Shown: one piece after another, positions 26,739 through 37,160 of the stretch
How positions within the stretch are numbered: the stretch's first letter is position 1
Layout of the letters: the number at the start of each line of letters is the position of its first letter
Source of the DNA: DASQFI01 sp963780895
Lineage (GTDB): Bacteria > Acidobacteriota > Vicinamibacteria > Vicinamibacterales > SCN-69-37
DNA: 64,000 nt
Direction of reading: 5' to 3'
Assembly: GCA_963780895.1 (NCBI GenBank)
Contig: CAWAEG010000009.1
Location: 310,001 to 374,000, forward strand
Translations under genes and position numbers: made by a program
The notes under the pieces: generated by a model
What the model saw: the letters and a program-made list of their open reading frames with translations, nothing else
Databases searched by the model: none
What the model was told of the DNA's origin: nothing

Positions 26739-28486
26739 TGGCATCCGCGCCCGCCGCCGTCGTGGCCGGCCGATCGGACCGGCGATTCGAGGAACGGATC
26801 GATCCGCGCACCGGCGGGGAGTATCGCGCCGTGTTCGTTCGTGGCGAGGCTCTCAAAGCCGATCCGCTCCTCAATAAAGGGACCTGCTTCAGCGAATCCG
26901 AGCGCGACACGTTCGGTCTGCGAGGCATCCTGCCTCCGGCCGTGTCCACTCCGGACGAGCAGGCCCGGCGCGCCTACGAGAATTACCTTCGTGCCGCCGA
27001 CGACGTCAGCCGGTATGTGTTTCTCGCGGCGCTCCAGGATCGGAACGAGACGCTGTTCTATCGGCTCCTGCGCGATCACCTCGAAGAAATGGTGCCGATT
27101 GTCTACACGCCCACGGTAGGCCGGGTGTGCGAGCAATACAGCCACCTGTATCGCCGGCCGCGCGGTCTGTACGTCTCGAGTCAGGATCGCGGCCGCGTCG
27201 CGGAGGTGCTCGCCAATGCCGAGCGCGGGCGGACCGAAGTCATCGTCGTCACCGACAGCGAAGCCATTCTCGGCATTGGCGACCAGGGCATCGGTGGGAT
27301 GGGCATCGCGATCGGCAAGCTTGCGTTGTATACGGCCGGCGCGGGCATCCATCCCGCCCATGGTCTGCCGATTACCCTCGACGTCGGCACGGACAACGCG
27401 GCGCTGATTGAAGATTCGCTCTACCTGGGTGTTCGGCACGCCCGGCTGCGGGGCGACGCGTACTTCACGCTGCTCGACGAGCTGGTCGAGGCGATCGCGG
27501 ATGTCTACCCCGGCGCGATCGTGCAGTGGGAGGACTTCGCGAGTGAGCGGGCCTTCGACGTGCTCCGCCGGTATCGGCAAAGGCTGCCGAGCTTCGACGA
27601 TGACATTCAAGGTACCGCGGCAGTGGTCGAAGCGGGCATCCGTACGGCGGTCGCGCGCGTCGGACGCCGTCTGTCAGACGAACGCATCGTGTTCTTCGGG
27701 GCGGGCGCGTCGGGCGCGGGATGCGCGCTGCAGCTTCATCGCGCGCTAACCGCTGACGGCGCCAGCCCGCGTGCCTTCGATCGCGTCCTGTGCCTGGATT
27801 CGCGCGGCCTGATCCTGCAGGACCGGCCCGGCCTGAGCGGGTACAAAGTGGATATCGCGACGCCTCCCTCGGTCGTCGCCGGATGGACGCCGGCTACGGA
27901 TGGAACGTTCCGCCTGGCTGATGTCGTGCGTCACTTCAAGCCGACCGTTCTCGTCGGTGTCTCCGGGCAGCCGGGCGCGTTCACCGAGGACATCGTCCGG
28001 ACGATGGTCGCCGGGTGCGAGCGTCCGATCGTGCTGCCAATGTCGAACCCGACAAACCGGGCGGAAGCGACGCCCGCCGACATTCTCAATTGGACCCGCG
28101 GCGCTGCCGTCGTGGGCACCGGGAGTCCGTTTCCACCCGTCCAGATCAACGGCACGGCCTATTCGATTGGCCAGTGCAACAACGCGTTCGTGTTTCCGGG
28201 CATCGGTCTCGGTGCGCGCGTCGCGGGCGCCCGCTGGCTGCCGGACCCCGTGTTTGCTGCCGCAGCGCAAGCTGTGCACCAGTTTGTCGGCACCGACAGT
28301 CGCCCGGGCGCGTCCATGTACCCCTCCATTGCGCGGCTCAGGGACGTCTCGCGCGAGGTGGCGGTGGCAGCGGCCAGCGCCCTGGTCGACGCGGGCGACG
28401 TCGCGCCCCTGACTCGCGAGGAGATTGGGCGGCGTGTGTCAGCGGCGATGTGGGAGCCCGTGTACCGGCCCTATCGCGTCGTATAG
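26738..28486 (+). CDS. NAD-dependent malic enzyme
   Basis: 582 residues, matching the long ScfA/MaeA-type malic enzymes. Markers are RLLRDHLEEMVPIVYTPTVG (substrate side), FDDDIQGTAAV (metal binding) and GAGASGAG (NAD site). It decarboxylates malate to pyruvate and CO2. The ATG at 26738 shares one base with the citrate synthase stop, so both are translated from one message. The pairing suggests flux between the TCA cycle and pyruvate. Confidence 0.95.
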   Translation: MASAPAAVVAGRSDRRFEERIDPRTGGEYRAVFVRGEALKADPLLNKGTCFSESERDTFGLRGILPPAVSTPDEQARRAYENYLRAADDVSRYVFLAALQDRNETLFYRLLRDHLEEMVPIVYTPTVGRVCEQYSHLYRRPRGLYVSSQDRGRVAEVLANAERGRTEVIVVTDSEAILGIGDQGIGGMGIAIGKLALYTAGAGIHPAHGLPITLDVGTDNAALIEDSLYLGVRHARLRGDAYFTLLDELVEAIADVYPGAIVQWEDFASERAFDVLRRYRQRLPSFDDDIQGTAAVVEAGIRTAVARVGRRLSDERIVFFGAGASGAGCALQLHRALTADGASPRAFDRVLCLDSRGLILQDRPGLSGYKVDIATPPSVVAGWTPATDGTFRLADVVRHFKPTVLVGVSGQPGAFTEDIVRTMVAGCERPIVLPMSNPTNRAEATPADILNWTRGAAVVGTGSPFPPVQINGTAYSIGQCNNAFVFPGIGLGARVAGARWLPDPVFAAAAQAVHQFVGTDSRPGASMYPSIARLRDVSREVAVAAASALVDAGDVAPLTREEIGRRVSAAMWEPVYRPYRVV

Positions 28487-28504
28487 CTCCGCACGGAGGT
28501 TTTC

Positions 28505-29542
28505 ATGGATCTGTCGACGAAGTATCTGGGGTTGACGCTCGCGCATCCATTGATGCCTGGCGCGTCGCCGCTCACCGACACGCTCGACGGGTGCAAACGC
28601 CTCGAGGACGCCGGCGCGGCTGCTCTCGTGCTGCGATCGATTTTCGAGGAGCAGATCACGCATGAGGAACTCGGGACGGTACACGAGCTCGTCGTCGACG
28701 ACGCGTCGGATGCGGAAGCGTTGAAGCATTTTCCGCGGCCGAATGAATTTGCCTTCGCGCCGGATCGGTACCTGGAGCACCTGCGCCAGGCCAAGGCCGC
28801 GGTCGGCGTGCCGGTCATCGGATCGCTCAACGGCACGGCCCGCGCCGGCTGGCTGGCGTACGCGCAGCAGATCGAACAGGCGGGCGCCGACGCGATCGAG
28901 TTGAACCTCTACCATGTCCCGACCGATCCGCGCGAGTCGGGGATGGACGTCGAACGCCGTCTGCTCGATGCGGTGCGGCAGCTGAAATGGACCGTCCGCA
29001 TTCCCGTAGCCGTGAAGCTCTCGCCGTTCTTCTCGTCGATGTCAAACCTCGCGATCGAGCTCGACGCGCTCCGCGCCGACGGCCTGATCCTGTTCAACCG
29101 CTTCTACCAGCCGGACATCGATCCCGAGATGCTCCAGGCGGTTCCACGGCTGTACCTGTCGAGTCCGGATGAGCTTCTGCTGCGCATCCGCTGGCTGGCG
29201 ATCCTGTGCGGGCGTGTGGAGGCGTCGCTTGCCGTAACCGGCGGCGTGCACACCGGGGAGGACGTCCTGAAAGCCATCATGGCCGGGGCGGATGCCGTGC
29301 AGATCGTCTCCGCGCTGCTCGAAAGAGGCATCATCTATCTCACACATCTGAAGCGTGACCTGTCGCACTGGCTCGAAGCGCACGAGTACGACTCCCTTCG
29401 CCAGGTTCACGGTCGCGTGAGTCTCATGCACACGCCCAACGCCGAGGCGTTCGAGCGCGGAAACTATCTGAGCGTCCTCCAGCACTGGCGGCCGCGATCA
29501 GCGTCGCCCGTGCTCCATCGATCGTCCGGCGGTGGCCAATGA
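28505..29542 (+). CDS. Dihydroorotate dehydrogenase-like flavoprotein
   Basis: 345 residues with a class 1 DHODH-like FMN barrel: LTLAHPLMPGAS at the start, IELNLYHVP, PVAVKLSPFF and TGGVHTGEDVLKAIMAGADAV near the phosphate site. The substrate-loop residues differ from true PyrD and the protein is found outside pyrimidine operons, so the real substrate is unknown. GGAGG precedes ATG 28505; the gene is 18 bases after malic enzyme and overlaps the next gene by ATGA. Confidence 0.82.
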   Translation: MDLSTKYLGLTLAHPLMPGASPLTDTLDGCKRLEDAGAAALVLRSIFEEQITHEELGTVHELVVDDASDAEALKHFPRPNEFAFAPDRYLEHLRQAKAAVGVPVIGSLNGTARAGWLAYAQQIEQAGADAIELNLYHVPTDPRESGMDVERRLLDAVRQLKWTVRIPVAVKLSPFFSSMSNLAIELDALRADGLILFNRFYQPDIDPEMLQAVPRLYLSSPDELLLRIRWLAILCGRVEASLAVTGGVHTGEDVLKAIMAGADAVQIVSALLERGIIYLTHLKRDLSHWLEAHEYDSLRQVHGRVSLMHTPNAEAFERGNYLSVLQHWRPRSASPVLHRSSGGGQ

Positions 29543-29910
29543 CCACGGCGACGTCCTCGAGCCGTGTCCTCAGAATCGTCGGCGCTTTCGCCGCCGTCGG
29601 TGGGGCCGTCCTATGGCTCGCGTTCTTCGTCGAACACGTGACAGCCTGGTTCATCGGTCCGCCCTGGCCGCCACCGATCGTCTGGATCGCTCTGTCCGCG
29701 CATCTGGCGATTTTCGTCGGCCTGATGGCCAGCCTTCGATGGCGGCTCGCCGGAAGCGTCGCCACAATCGTCAGCACCCTTCTCTTCTTCGCGATGACCG
29801 TGTGGCCGCCCGTGCCAGTCCTGTTCATTCCTGCGATCGCGCCGGCGCTGATCTTCCTGGCGGCGTGGGCTCTCGGAAGGCATGCCAATGCTCAACGCCT
29901 GCGAGCTTGA
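29539..29910 (+). CDS. Four-helix membrane protein
   Basis: 123 residues with four predicted membrane helices and short loops, no recognised family. ATG 29539 overlaps the preceding stop (ATGA), and its 3' end overlaps the radical SAM gene by 23 bases, so it is embedded in the operon. It may anchor or transport something connected with the radical SAM and methyltransferase products. Confidence 0.7.
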   Translation: MTTATSSSRVLRIVGAFAAVGGAVLWLAFFVEHVTAWFIGPPWPPPIVWIALSAHLAIFVGLMASLRWRLAGSVATIVSTLLFFAMTVWPPVPVLFIPAIAPALIFLAAWALGRHANAQRLRA

Positions 29911-31123
29911 GATCGATCTGTTCTGCAAAGGCCTGCGCGTCCCACCCGGGGTTCCGCTGGACGGGGCGCGCGGGATTTCGCGCACGCGCGCCGGGCTCGG
30001 CTCCGGCCTCGAGCTCGCGCTGCCCGCCAAGTCGTGGCTGAAAGACGAGATCTGGGTCAACGCACCTGTCGTCGAGCGCTTTGCGGCCGCCTCCCCCTAT
30101 CGGCTGGATCACGACTCCAGCGCCGGCCACGTCATCGTGGACGATCGCACAGGAACGCGCTACCGGGTACGGTTGCCCGCCGAACCGGAATGGTACAGCT
30201 GGACGACGTCGCGTGAGATTCCGATGAGCCGGATCGGGGTCATGCAAGGCACCTATCTCGGCATCTACATCAATCTGGTCTGCACGTTCTGGAATTACTC
30301 GCCGCCGCTCAACTGCCGGTTCTGCACGACCGGCCAGAACGTCGGCGCGACCGAAGCGCGGGACAAAGCCGTCCCCGACGTTGTCGAGACGTGCCGCGCG
30401 GCGCGCGACTATTCCGGCGCCACGTTCGTGCATCTGAACGGCGGCTTCCAGGGATCGCGCGGCATCGCCATGGCCGAGCCGTACCTCCGGGCGATCAAGA
30501 AAGACGTCGGGATGCTGGTCGGCGTGCAACTCGCGCCGGAGAAGGACTTCAGCCGGTACGATCGGCTGATCGATCTCGGCGTCGATCACCTGTCCTTCTG
30601 CGTGGAACTGCTCGATCCGGCCTGGTTTGCGCGGATCTGTCCCGGAAAACAGCGCATGCTGGGCCAGCGTCTGTTTTTCGACGCCATGGAGTACTGTGCC
30701 AGACGCATGCCTCATGGCGCGGTCTCGGGCGAGATCATCGCGGGCATCGAGCCCGTCGAGCGCACTCTCGAAGCGATCGACATCATCACCGCGCTCGGCG
30801 CCTTCCCGACCGTCTGCATCTTCCGGCCGACCATTGGATCGGACATGCAGGACTGGCCGCCGCCGTCGTACGAAGACATGCGCATCGTGATGCGTCATGT
30901 CTATGAGGCTTGCCGTCGCCACTGGCTTCCCATCGGGGCCGCGCCGAACATCGAGGTCAGTCTCGTCGTCAATCCGGACGACGCCGCGTTGCTGGCGGAT
31001 CGCGATGCCGGCTTTTACGGATATGAGGCCTGGCGGCGGCTGGTCAGGATCGCCGCCCGGCCGATCTTCCGGCGACGAATGAAACCGGTGGCTCGCCCCC
31101 GCCGCGCCCTCCGCGCGGCGTGA
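29888..31123 (+). CDS. Radical SAM protein with non-canonical C-x10-C-x2-C cluster motif
   Basis: 411 residues. The likely cluster Cys are 132, 143 and 146 in CTFWNYSPPLNCRFC, a C-x10-C-x2-C spacing instead of C-x3-C-x2-C. Downstream barrel features are present: HLNGGFQGSRG after strand 2, GVQLAPEKD, FCVELLDP and GEIIAGIEP. A ~110-residue N-terminal region and a basic C-terminal tail flank the barrel. I chose ATG 29888 because GGAAGG lies seven bases upstream; ATG 29882 is also in frame. The methyltransferase gene follows 13 bases later. Reaction unknown. Confidence 0.82.
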   Translation: MLNACELEIDLFCKGLRVPPGVPLDGARGISRTRAGLGSGLELALPAKSWLKDEIWVNAPVVERFAAASPYRLDHDSSAGHVIVDDRTGTRYRVRLPAEPEWYSWTTSREIPMSRIGVMQGTYLGIYINLVCTFWNYSPPLNCRFCTTGQNVGATEARDKAVPDVVETCRAARDYSGATFVHLNGGFQGSRGIAMAEPYLRAIKKDVGMLVGVQLAPEKDFSRYDRLIDLGVDHLSFCVELLDPAWFARICPGKQRMLGQRLFFDAMEYCARRMPHGAVSGEIIAGIEPVERTLEAIDIITALGAFPTVCIFRPTIGSDMQDWPPPSYEDMRIVMRHVYEACRRHWLPIGAAPNIEVSLVVNPDDAALLADRDAGFYGYEAWRRLVRIAARPIFRRRMKPVARPRRALRAA

Positions 31124-31136
31124 GACGATCTCTGGA

Positions 31137-31766
31137 TTGGCTGAGAACCCCTGGAACGAGATCTTCGCCGAGCGTGGGCGCTTCTTCATCGAGGTCCATG
31201 AAGACATCGCCCGGATCAGTACCCGGTTGTCGCTGTTAGACGCGGGACAGGTTCTGGATCTCGGAAGCGGCTCGGGCCGGCATCTCGTCCACTTCGCCCG
31301 CCTTGGCTTCTCGGTCTACGGGCTGGACGAGTCCCACGAAGGCACCCGGTTGGCCCGGCAGTGGCTCGCCTCCGAAGGTCTCACCGCCGACCTCCAGACG
31401 GGCAGCATGCACGATCCGCTGCCGTACACCGATGAGTTTTTCGACGCGGTCATTGCCGTCCAGGTGATTCACCATGCCCGCCTGGCAGCGATTCGGCGGC
31501 TCGTCGACGAGATGACGCGTGTGCTGAAACCCGGCGGCCTCGCCTTTGTGACGGTGCCCGCCCTTCGGAATCAGGCGTCGGCATTCGACGAGATCGAGCC
31601 TGGCACGTTCATCCCGCTCGATGGCCCTGAGAAGGGCCTGCCTCATCACTATTTCGGCGCGGGGGAGCTGCGCGAGCTGTTCGGAGGTTTTGATGTCGAT
31701 GACATTCATGTCGACGCCGTTCAGCACCTCTGCCTGACAGGCGTGAAGCGGTCAGCGACTCGCTGA
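31137..31766 (+). CDS. Class I SAM-dependent methyltransferase
   Basis: 209 residues with the Methyltransf_11 fold: motif I VLDLGSGSGRH, an acidic motif II (GLDESHEG), FDAVIAVQVIHH as motif IV and VLKPGGLAFVTVP. The start is an inferred TTG at 31137, because no ATG or GTG opens the conserved N-terminus (NPWNEIFAERGRFF). It is the last gene of the citrate synthase-to-methyltransferase run; its closest partner is probably the radical SAM protein. Confidence 0.82.
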   Translation: MAENPWNEIFAERGRFFIEVHEDIARISTRLSLLDAGQVLDLGSGSGRHLVHFARLGFSVYGLDESHEGTRLARQWLASEGLTADLQTGSMHDPLPYTDEFFDAVIAVQVIHHARLAAIRRLVDEMTRVLKPGGLAFVTVPALRNQASAFDEIEPGTFIPLDGPEKGLPHHYFGAGELRELFGGFDVDDIHVDAVQHLCLTGVKRSATR

Positions 31767-32178
31767 AAAACTCCCAGGAGATCGTTGGATATTCCGCACT
31801 CGATGGACGGGGGATTCCGGCGCATGTCTGATCCGCGCGACAACGTGATTGGCACAGCCCATGCTTAATAGATCAGCGCGAGAGTCGCAGGGACCGGCTG
31901 ACGTGCTGATAACCCTGCTGAGGTGAAGCTGGTTGAGATTGAGCCTCATTGCAGCGCACAACGGGTGAGCATATTCCCCGTGCTCGTCGGGCGACGACAA
32001 GGTGCCGTTCAATGACAGCAGATCCGCAGTTCCCGGCTATCACCCGCAGGACCCTATAAGCTCCGAGGAGCTTCGCACGGCACAGCTGACAGGTCCCTGC
32101 GACCTGTTTCCATTCCATCTCAACTGTTTCCGCAGAGAACAGCGGGCCTTTCCGTGATCAATTCGCGCCGCCGCGGAC
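31767..32178. other. Gene-free stretch with an inverted pair of an 11-bp motif
   Basis: No convincing gene. The motif GTCGCAGGGAC occurs at 31884-31894 and inverted at 32093-32103, and once more at 38125-38135. An 81-codon minus-strand frame (32118 to 31873) has two CxxC-like Cys but no supporting family, and I do not call it. Confidence 0.4.
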
Positions 32179-32205
32179 AAAAAAAGGGCGGGCTGATGCC
32201 CGCCC
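32179..32205 (-). terminator. Rho-independent terminator for the minus-strand secreted-protein gene
   Basis: On the minus strand an 8-bp GC stem (GGGCGGGC / GCCCGCCC) with a 4-base loop is followed by seven T. It lies 35 bases after the stop of the gene at 32240-32800. Confidence 0.85.
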
Positions 32206-32239
32206 CCTTTGGGCTGACCGGACGGCTGAGAGCTTCTCC

Positions 32240-32800
32240 TTACTTCAATTCGGCCAGCTTCTTCAGATCGATCGCGGCCAGAATCGCCCGCAGCGTGTCG
32301 AGCCCGTCGACGTTCATGCCTTCCACGGAAGCGACGAAGCGACCCCCGACGAGCATCGTGATCTCGCCGTTGCCCTTTTGCTCATTCCATCGTTCGGCGA
32401 CCTGCGCGCCATCGCGCTTGAGCCGCTCGATTTTCGTCGCGGGCGGGATCCGCTCCGACGAGCCTTCCGGCAGCAGGACGATCATGGGCGCCAGCGCCAT
32501 CAGGCTGTTGGGATGCCGGCCGGAGTCGGCGAGCGAGATCTTCAGGCGCATCTCGCCCTGGGTGTACATCACGGCAGCCACCGGATGGCTGCAGTCAGGA
32601 GAAATGACTACTTGATCGGTCTTCGTTTCGACCTTCGTCCACCCTGCCGGTGCCGGCAGCAGCTGCTCGAGCGCAGCCACCGGTACGGTGGGGACGACCT
32701 GTTCCTGCGCCTGCAGGTGGGTTGAGCAGTAGGCGACCGCCATCGCCAGAGCGAATGTCGCGAAGCCGATGATGAGTCTGAACGATGAGCGCGTGGCCAT
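32240..32800 (-). CDS. Exported protein of unknown function
   Basis: 186 residues with a signal peptide (hydrophobic ~10-28, cleavage near LQAQE). The mature part is rich in beta-type segments (GWTKVETKTDQVVIS, PVAAVMYTQGEMRLKISLAD) and has no recognised domain. Start ATG 32800 has AAAGAGGA upstream, and a strong terminator follows the gene, so it is a stand-alone unit. Confidence 0.72.
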   Translation of the reverse strand: MATRSSFRLIIGFATFALAMAVAYCSTHLQAQEQVVPTVPVAALEQLLPAPAGWTKVETKTDQVVISPDCSHPVAAVMYTQGEMRLKISLADSGRHPNSLMALAPMIVLLPEGSSERIPPATKIERLKRDGAQVAERWNEQKGNGEITMLVGGRFVASVEGMNVDGLDTLRAILAAIDLKKLAELK

Positions 32801-33060
32801 GACCGTCCTCTTTCCGCGAAGATGGGTGACGCGACTTCGCTCCCGCGTGTTGCACGAACTTGACGGTCAGGGAGTGCGAAGCTCATGCCACGCGGCGTCC
32901 CCATCGGGCGGGCCGGACGTGACGGAAACGGAACCGGTGGGTTGGGCCTCCCATCGCGACCGCTGGTTTTCCCGCTCGGCCCGAGAAAAACTCCGCGGTC
33001 ACCAAGGCACAGTCCCGAGGTCCCGGGCCCCTCCGCGGGCCGTGAATTATCATCGCTGTC

Positions 33061-36000
33061 ATGGTTTCGAAGTTGGTGTTCGCGTTGGCCTTCGCGTTGG
33101 TCTGCACCTCCGGCCGTGCAGAAGCCCAGACGTCGGCGACTCTCGCGGGGGTCGTTCAGGACGCCAACGGCAACGTGCTGGGCGGAACGACCGTGACCGC
33201 CACACAGGTCGACACGGGTGCGGTCCGCACCATCGTCGCCGGCGCTGACGGCCGTTTCATATTCTCCAGTCTGCCGCCGGGAGCGTACCAGCTGCGCGCC
33301 GAGCACGTCGGCTTCAGTCCGCTCGTCCGTACGGGGGTTCGCTTGACGGTGAGCGAGCAGGCGGCGATGAGCCTGGTGCTGCAGATCGGCGTCTCGGAGG
33401 AGATTACGGTGGCGGCGGCACGCCGCTCGTCGACACGCGTAGCTCGGCGATGCGCTTTCTGGTCGACGAGCGGACGATCGAGCACGATGCCCGTCAACGG
33501 CCGCAACTTCACGGACCTGATGGCGCTGCAGCCGGCGGTGAACGCCTTCCGCATCGCGACAACGGTTCGGTCGTCGCCCACGGCCTGGCGATGAGCGTCA
33601 ACGGCCAGGATCCGCGCGCCAACGTGTATCTGCTCGACGGCACGCTGCTCAACGACTTCACGAACGGGCCGGCCGGCAGCGCCGCGGGCACGGCGCTCGG
33701 CATGGAGACGGTCCGCGAATTCCGCGTCGAGGCCAACACCTACAGCGCCGAGTTCGGCCGCAACGTCGGCGGCCAGATCAACGCGATCACCAAGTCGGGC
33801 ACCAACCGGTTCACGCGGCAGCGCTGTTCGAGTTCCACCGCAACGACGCGCTCGACGCGCGCAACTACTTCGACGTCGGCGACAAGCCCGACTTCACGCG
33901 CAACCAGTTCGGCGGCACGGCCGGCGGCCCGCTCCGGCAGGATCGCCTGTTCTTCTTCGCCGGCTACGAGGCGCTGCGCGAGAACCTCGGCCGCACGATC
34001 GCTGACGACGCGTGCCGGACGACAACGCGCGGCTGGGCATTCTGCCCGAGCGGGCCGGTGCACGATCGATCCGGCGATCCGGCCGTACCTGGACGAGTTT
34101 CCGCTCGCGAACGGCGAGAACCTCGGCGGCGGCCTGGCCGCGCTACACGTTTCCGTTCGACCAGCAGCTCGACGCAGCACTTCGTCCAGGGCGCGCGTCG
34201 ACGCCGTGCTCGGCCGACGGCGTGCAGATGTTCGGCCGCTACACGTTCGACGACACCGAGCAGCGGCTGCCGACCGACTATCCCGCAGTTTCCGCGCGCG
34301 TTCATCTCGCGCAACCAGTTCGTGACCGGCGAGTACCGGCAGGTGCTTCGGCGCACGACGCCTCCACACGGCTGCGCTTCGGCTACAGCCGGACGCGCAT
34401 CGGCCAGAACGTCGAGGCGAACACGTCGCAGCCGCTGCCGGTGTTCGTGCCGGGCCGCGCCGATCATGGGCGCGATCGACATCGGCGGCATTCCGCGCTT
34501 CGGCCCGCAGAGCTCGGCGAACCTGCGGCTGCGGCCAGGACGTCTACAGCCTGCAGTACGACCTCGTGCAGTCGCGCGGCCGCCACCTGCTCAAGGCGGG
34601 CGCGCTCGTCGAGCACTACCGCGACGACGAGTTCAATCCGACGTTCAGCCTCGGCATCTTCCGATTCGCGAGCCTGACCGACGTTCCTGCGCAACGTGCC
34701 GGCTGCAGTTCATCGGCCTCACGCCCGCAGGGCGACATCAAGCGCCACTGGAACTGGACGCTGCTACGGCGTGTACGTGCAGGACGAATTCCGGCTGCAC
34801 GCCGGACCTGACGGTCAACGCTCGGGCTGCGCGTCGAAGGCGCGACGACTGCCGCATCGACACGGGCGGCCGCGACATCAACATGCCGGATCTGCTGGCC
34901 GCCGGCGCCGACCGTCGGCCCGCTCTACGAGAATCCCGGCGCGACGCTGGTCGCCGCGGCTCGGCGCGGCCTGGAACGTGGTCGGCCGCGGCCGCACGTC
35001 GGTGCGGGGCGGCTACGGCCTGTACTACAACACCAACAACCAGCAGAACCTGATCGTCACGGTCACGAATCCGCCGGCGACGCCGCGCGTCGGTCATCGC
35101 CAACCCGACGTTCCCGGTGCCGCCGTTCGAGCGCGCGCGCCGGCATCTCGGTGCGGCCGATCCAGTACGACGTCGAGTATGCCGCGCGTGCACATGTGGA
35201 ACGTGAACGTCCAGCAGGAGCTGTTGGCGGACTGGATGGTGATGCTCGGCTACGGCGGGATCGCGCGGCCGGCACCTCTGGCGCAATTCGGATCGTGAAC
35301 GTGCCGACGCCGACGACGCTCGCCGACGGCACGCTGTTCTATCCGACGGGCCTCCCGCGGCCGAACCGCAATTTCTCGGCGATCGAAGTGAAGTCGAGCG
35401 ACGGCGACTGCCTGGTACAAGGCGCTCGATCATCGACGTGCGCAAGCGCTGGAGCCGCGGCCTGCAGCTGCAGTCGTCGTACACGTGGTCGAAGGCCGAG
35501 GACACGACGCAGAACTCGACGTTCTTCTCCGACTCGACGACGGCCACGACCTCGGCGATGCCGGAGTTCATTCCCGGCTACAACAAGGGCCTGGCCGATT
35601 TTCACGCCGAGCACAACTGGATCGATGAACTTCGTCTGGCAGATGCCACGAGCCGACGCGCTCGACTGGGCTGCCGGACGCGATGCTGAACGGACTGGCA
35701 GGTCTCGGGCATCATGCGCATGCGCAGCGGCAATCCGCTGACGCCGTTCCTGCAGACGCAACCGATCGCGCTCGCTGTGGGCGCCGTCGCTCGGCCCTGG
35801 CACGGGGCCGGATCGGCCGAGCTACGCGCCGGGCCGGGGCCCGGACGACGCGGTGACCGGCCGACCCGGACGCACTGGTTCGATCCGGCCGCATTCGTGC
35901 TGCCGCCGGCTGGCACGTTCGGCAACGTCGGCCGCAACGAGCTGATCGGTCCGGATCTGCAGAACGGTCGACGTCGCGTTCAGCCGGCAAGCTGCGTGGC

Positions 36001-36202
36001 CAGCGCTCGGCTCGCGGACCCGGATCGAGTTGCGCGTCGAGGTGTTCAATCTCTTGAACCGCGCGAACTTCGGCCCGCCGTCGCTCATCGTCGTTCGCCG
36101 GCACGACCGACGGCGAAGCGCCGCTCGCCGTCGTTCGGCCAGATTCGAACGACGGTCACGTCGTCGCGCCAGACGCAGCTCGGCGTTCGGGTGACGTTCT
36201 GA
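33061..36202 (+). pseudogene. Oar-like TonB-dependent receptor, broken by many indels
   Basis: The intact start (ATG 33061) gives a signal peptide (cleavage near AEAQ) and a carboxypeptidase-regulatory-like domain (TLAGVVQDANGNVLGGTTVT). From about 33420 the coding frame changes every 30-200 bases, yet plug and barrel sequence can be followed throughout: MPVNGRNFTDLMALQP, NVYLLDGTLLNDF, EFRVEANTYSAEFGRNVGG, GGYGLYYNTNNQQNLIV, and a terminal strand ending RVTF at 36202. The breaks are single inserted or lost bases, mostly in GC-rich runs. This family takes up large substrates across the outer membrane. I think sequencing error is more likely than true decay because the residues between breaks are well conserved. 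Confidence 0.85.
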
Positions 36203-36221
36203 GAAATGGAGCGCGTTCGAG

Positions 36222-37119
36222 ATGGCTGTCACCGCCCGGGCCCGTTTTTTCGTGGGATGGATCGCAGTCGCTTTCTCCACGGCTCTTTCGAGTTTCTGGG
36301 CCTTCTGGGGAAGCATCGAAAACTTCCACGAGGGTTGGTACTTCCGGGAACTCTGGCGCAACCTCGGGCTCATGGCGGTGCAATACCTGCCGTGGATGTT
36401 CATCCCCATGGTCGCCGGCCTGCTCGGACTGTGGCGGCCGGCGGTGGGGGTCGCCGCGCACCTCGCGCTGGCCGCCGTCGTGTTCTGGTTGTTTGACGTT
36501 CGCGAGGTCGGCGGTTTCCTAATCGGCTTGCCCGTCTTGCTCCTGGCGGCCCTGTATGGTTTCGGCCGTCCAATGCCGGTGAGGTGGGCGCGGCGGGTTC
36601 TCATCGGTCTTCCAGTCGTCACCGCTGTCGCTTCGGGAGCCTATCCAGGCTGGCGCGTTCTTACGCGCCCGAGCATCGTCGACACGTCGATGCGACGCAT
36701 CAGCGGCAACGGCGTCAACCTCGTCTGGGCACCCGCTGGTCCGGGTTGGGACGACAGGGGATTCTCGTGGTTCGAGGCAAGACGGCGCTGCGAGTACCTG
36801 ACGGCAGACGGCGGAACACTTGCGGCCGAACCACAGCGCGTGTGGCGTCTCCCGACCGTCGACGAGACGGTGCGGACGATGATTTGGCGAGGCCGGAACG
36901 CAGGCGGAACGTGGAACGGGGAACGCGCGTCGTTCGGGGCCATGCCGGACAAAGAGGCGCCGCTCTGGCATCCTGTACAGCCAGATCATCTACTGGTGGA
37001 CGGCCGACGAGGTCGATGCCGATCGCGCGTACCGCGTGGCCTACAACGGCTACGTGACACGAATGAACAAGAAGGTGGGCGCCGGGTACCTTGCCTGCAG
37101 ATGCGTAAAGGCGGAATGA
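36222..37119 (+). CDS. Membrane protein with DUF1566/Lcl-like C-terminal domain (one frameshift)
   Basis: About five membrane helices occupy residues 8-145. The C-terminal ~150 residues resemble the DUF1566 (Lcl C-terminal) fold: GVNLVWAPAGPGWDD, SWFEARRRCEYL and WRLPTVDETVRT. The frame switches near 36970. Continuing in the next frame gives the expected ending (QIIYWWTADEVD..YRVAYNGYV) with a stop at 37119, so one base is missing. Function unknown; this domain is often found in surface or lipoproteins. Confidence 0.68.
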
Positions 37120-37160
37120 GGCCACCGGCCCGGTCGAAATGGTGACGGGGGACTCCGCAC

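Noticed and set aside
25299..26744. 481-codon minus-strand frame over citrate synthase
   Set aside because: Antisense shadow caused by high GC; citrate synthase on the other strand is unmistakable.
31873..32118. Small minus-strand zinc-ribbon-like protein
   Set aside because: Two CxxC-like cysteines only, no start context and no family pattern; it overlaps the repeated motif.
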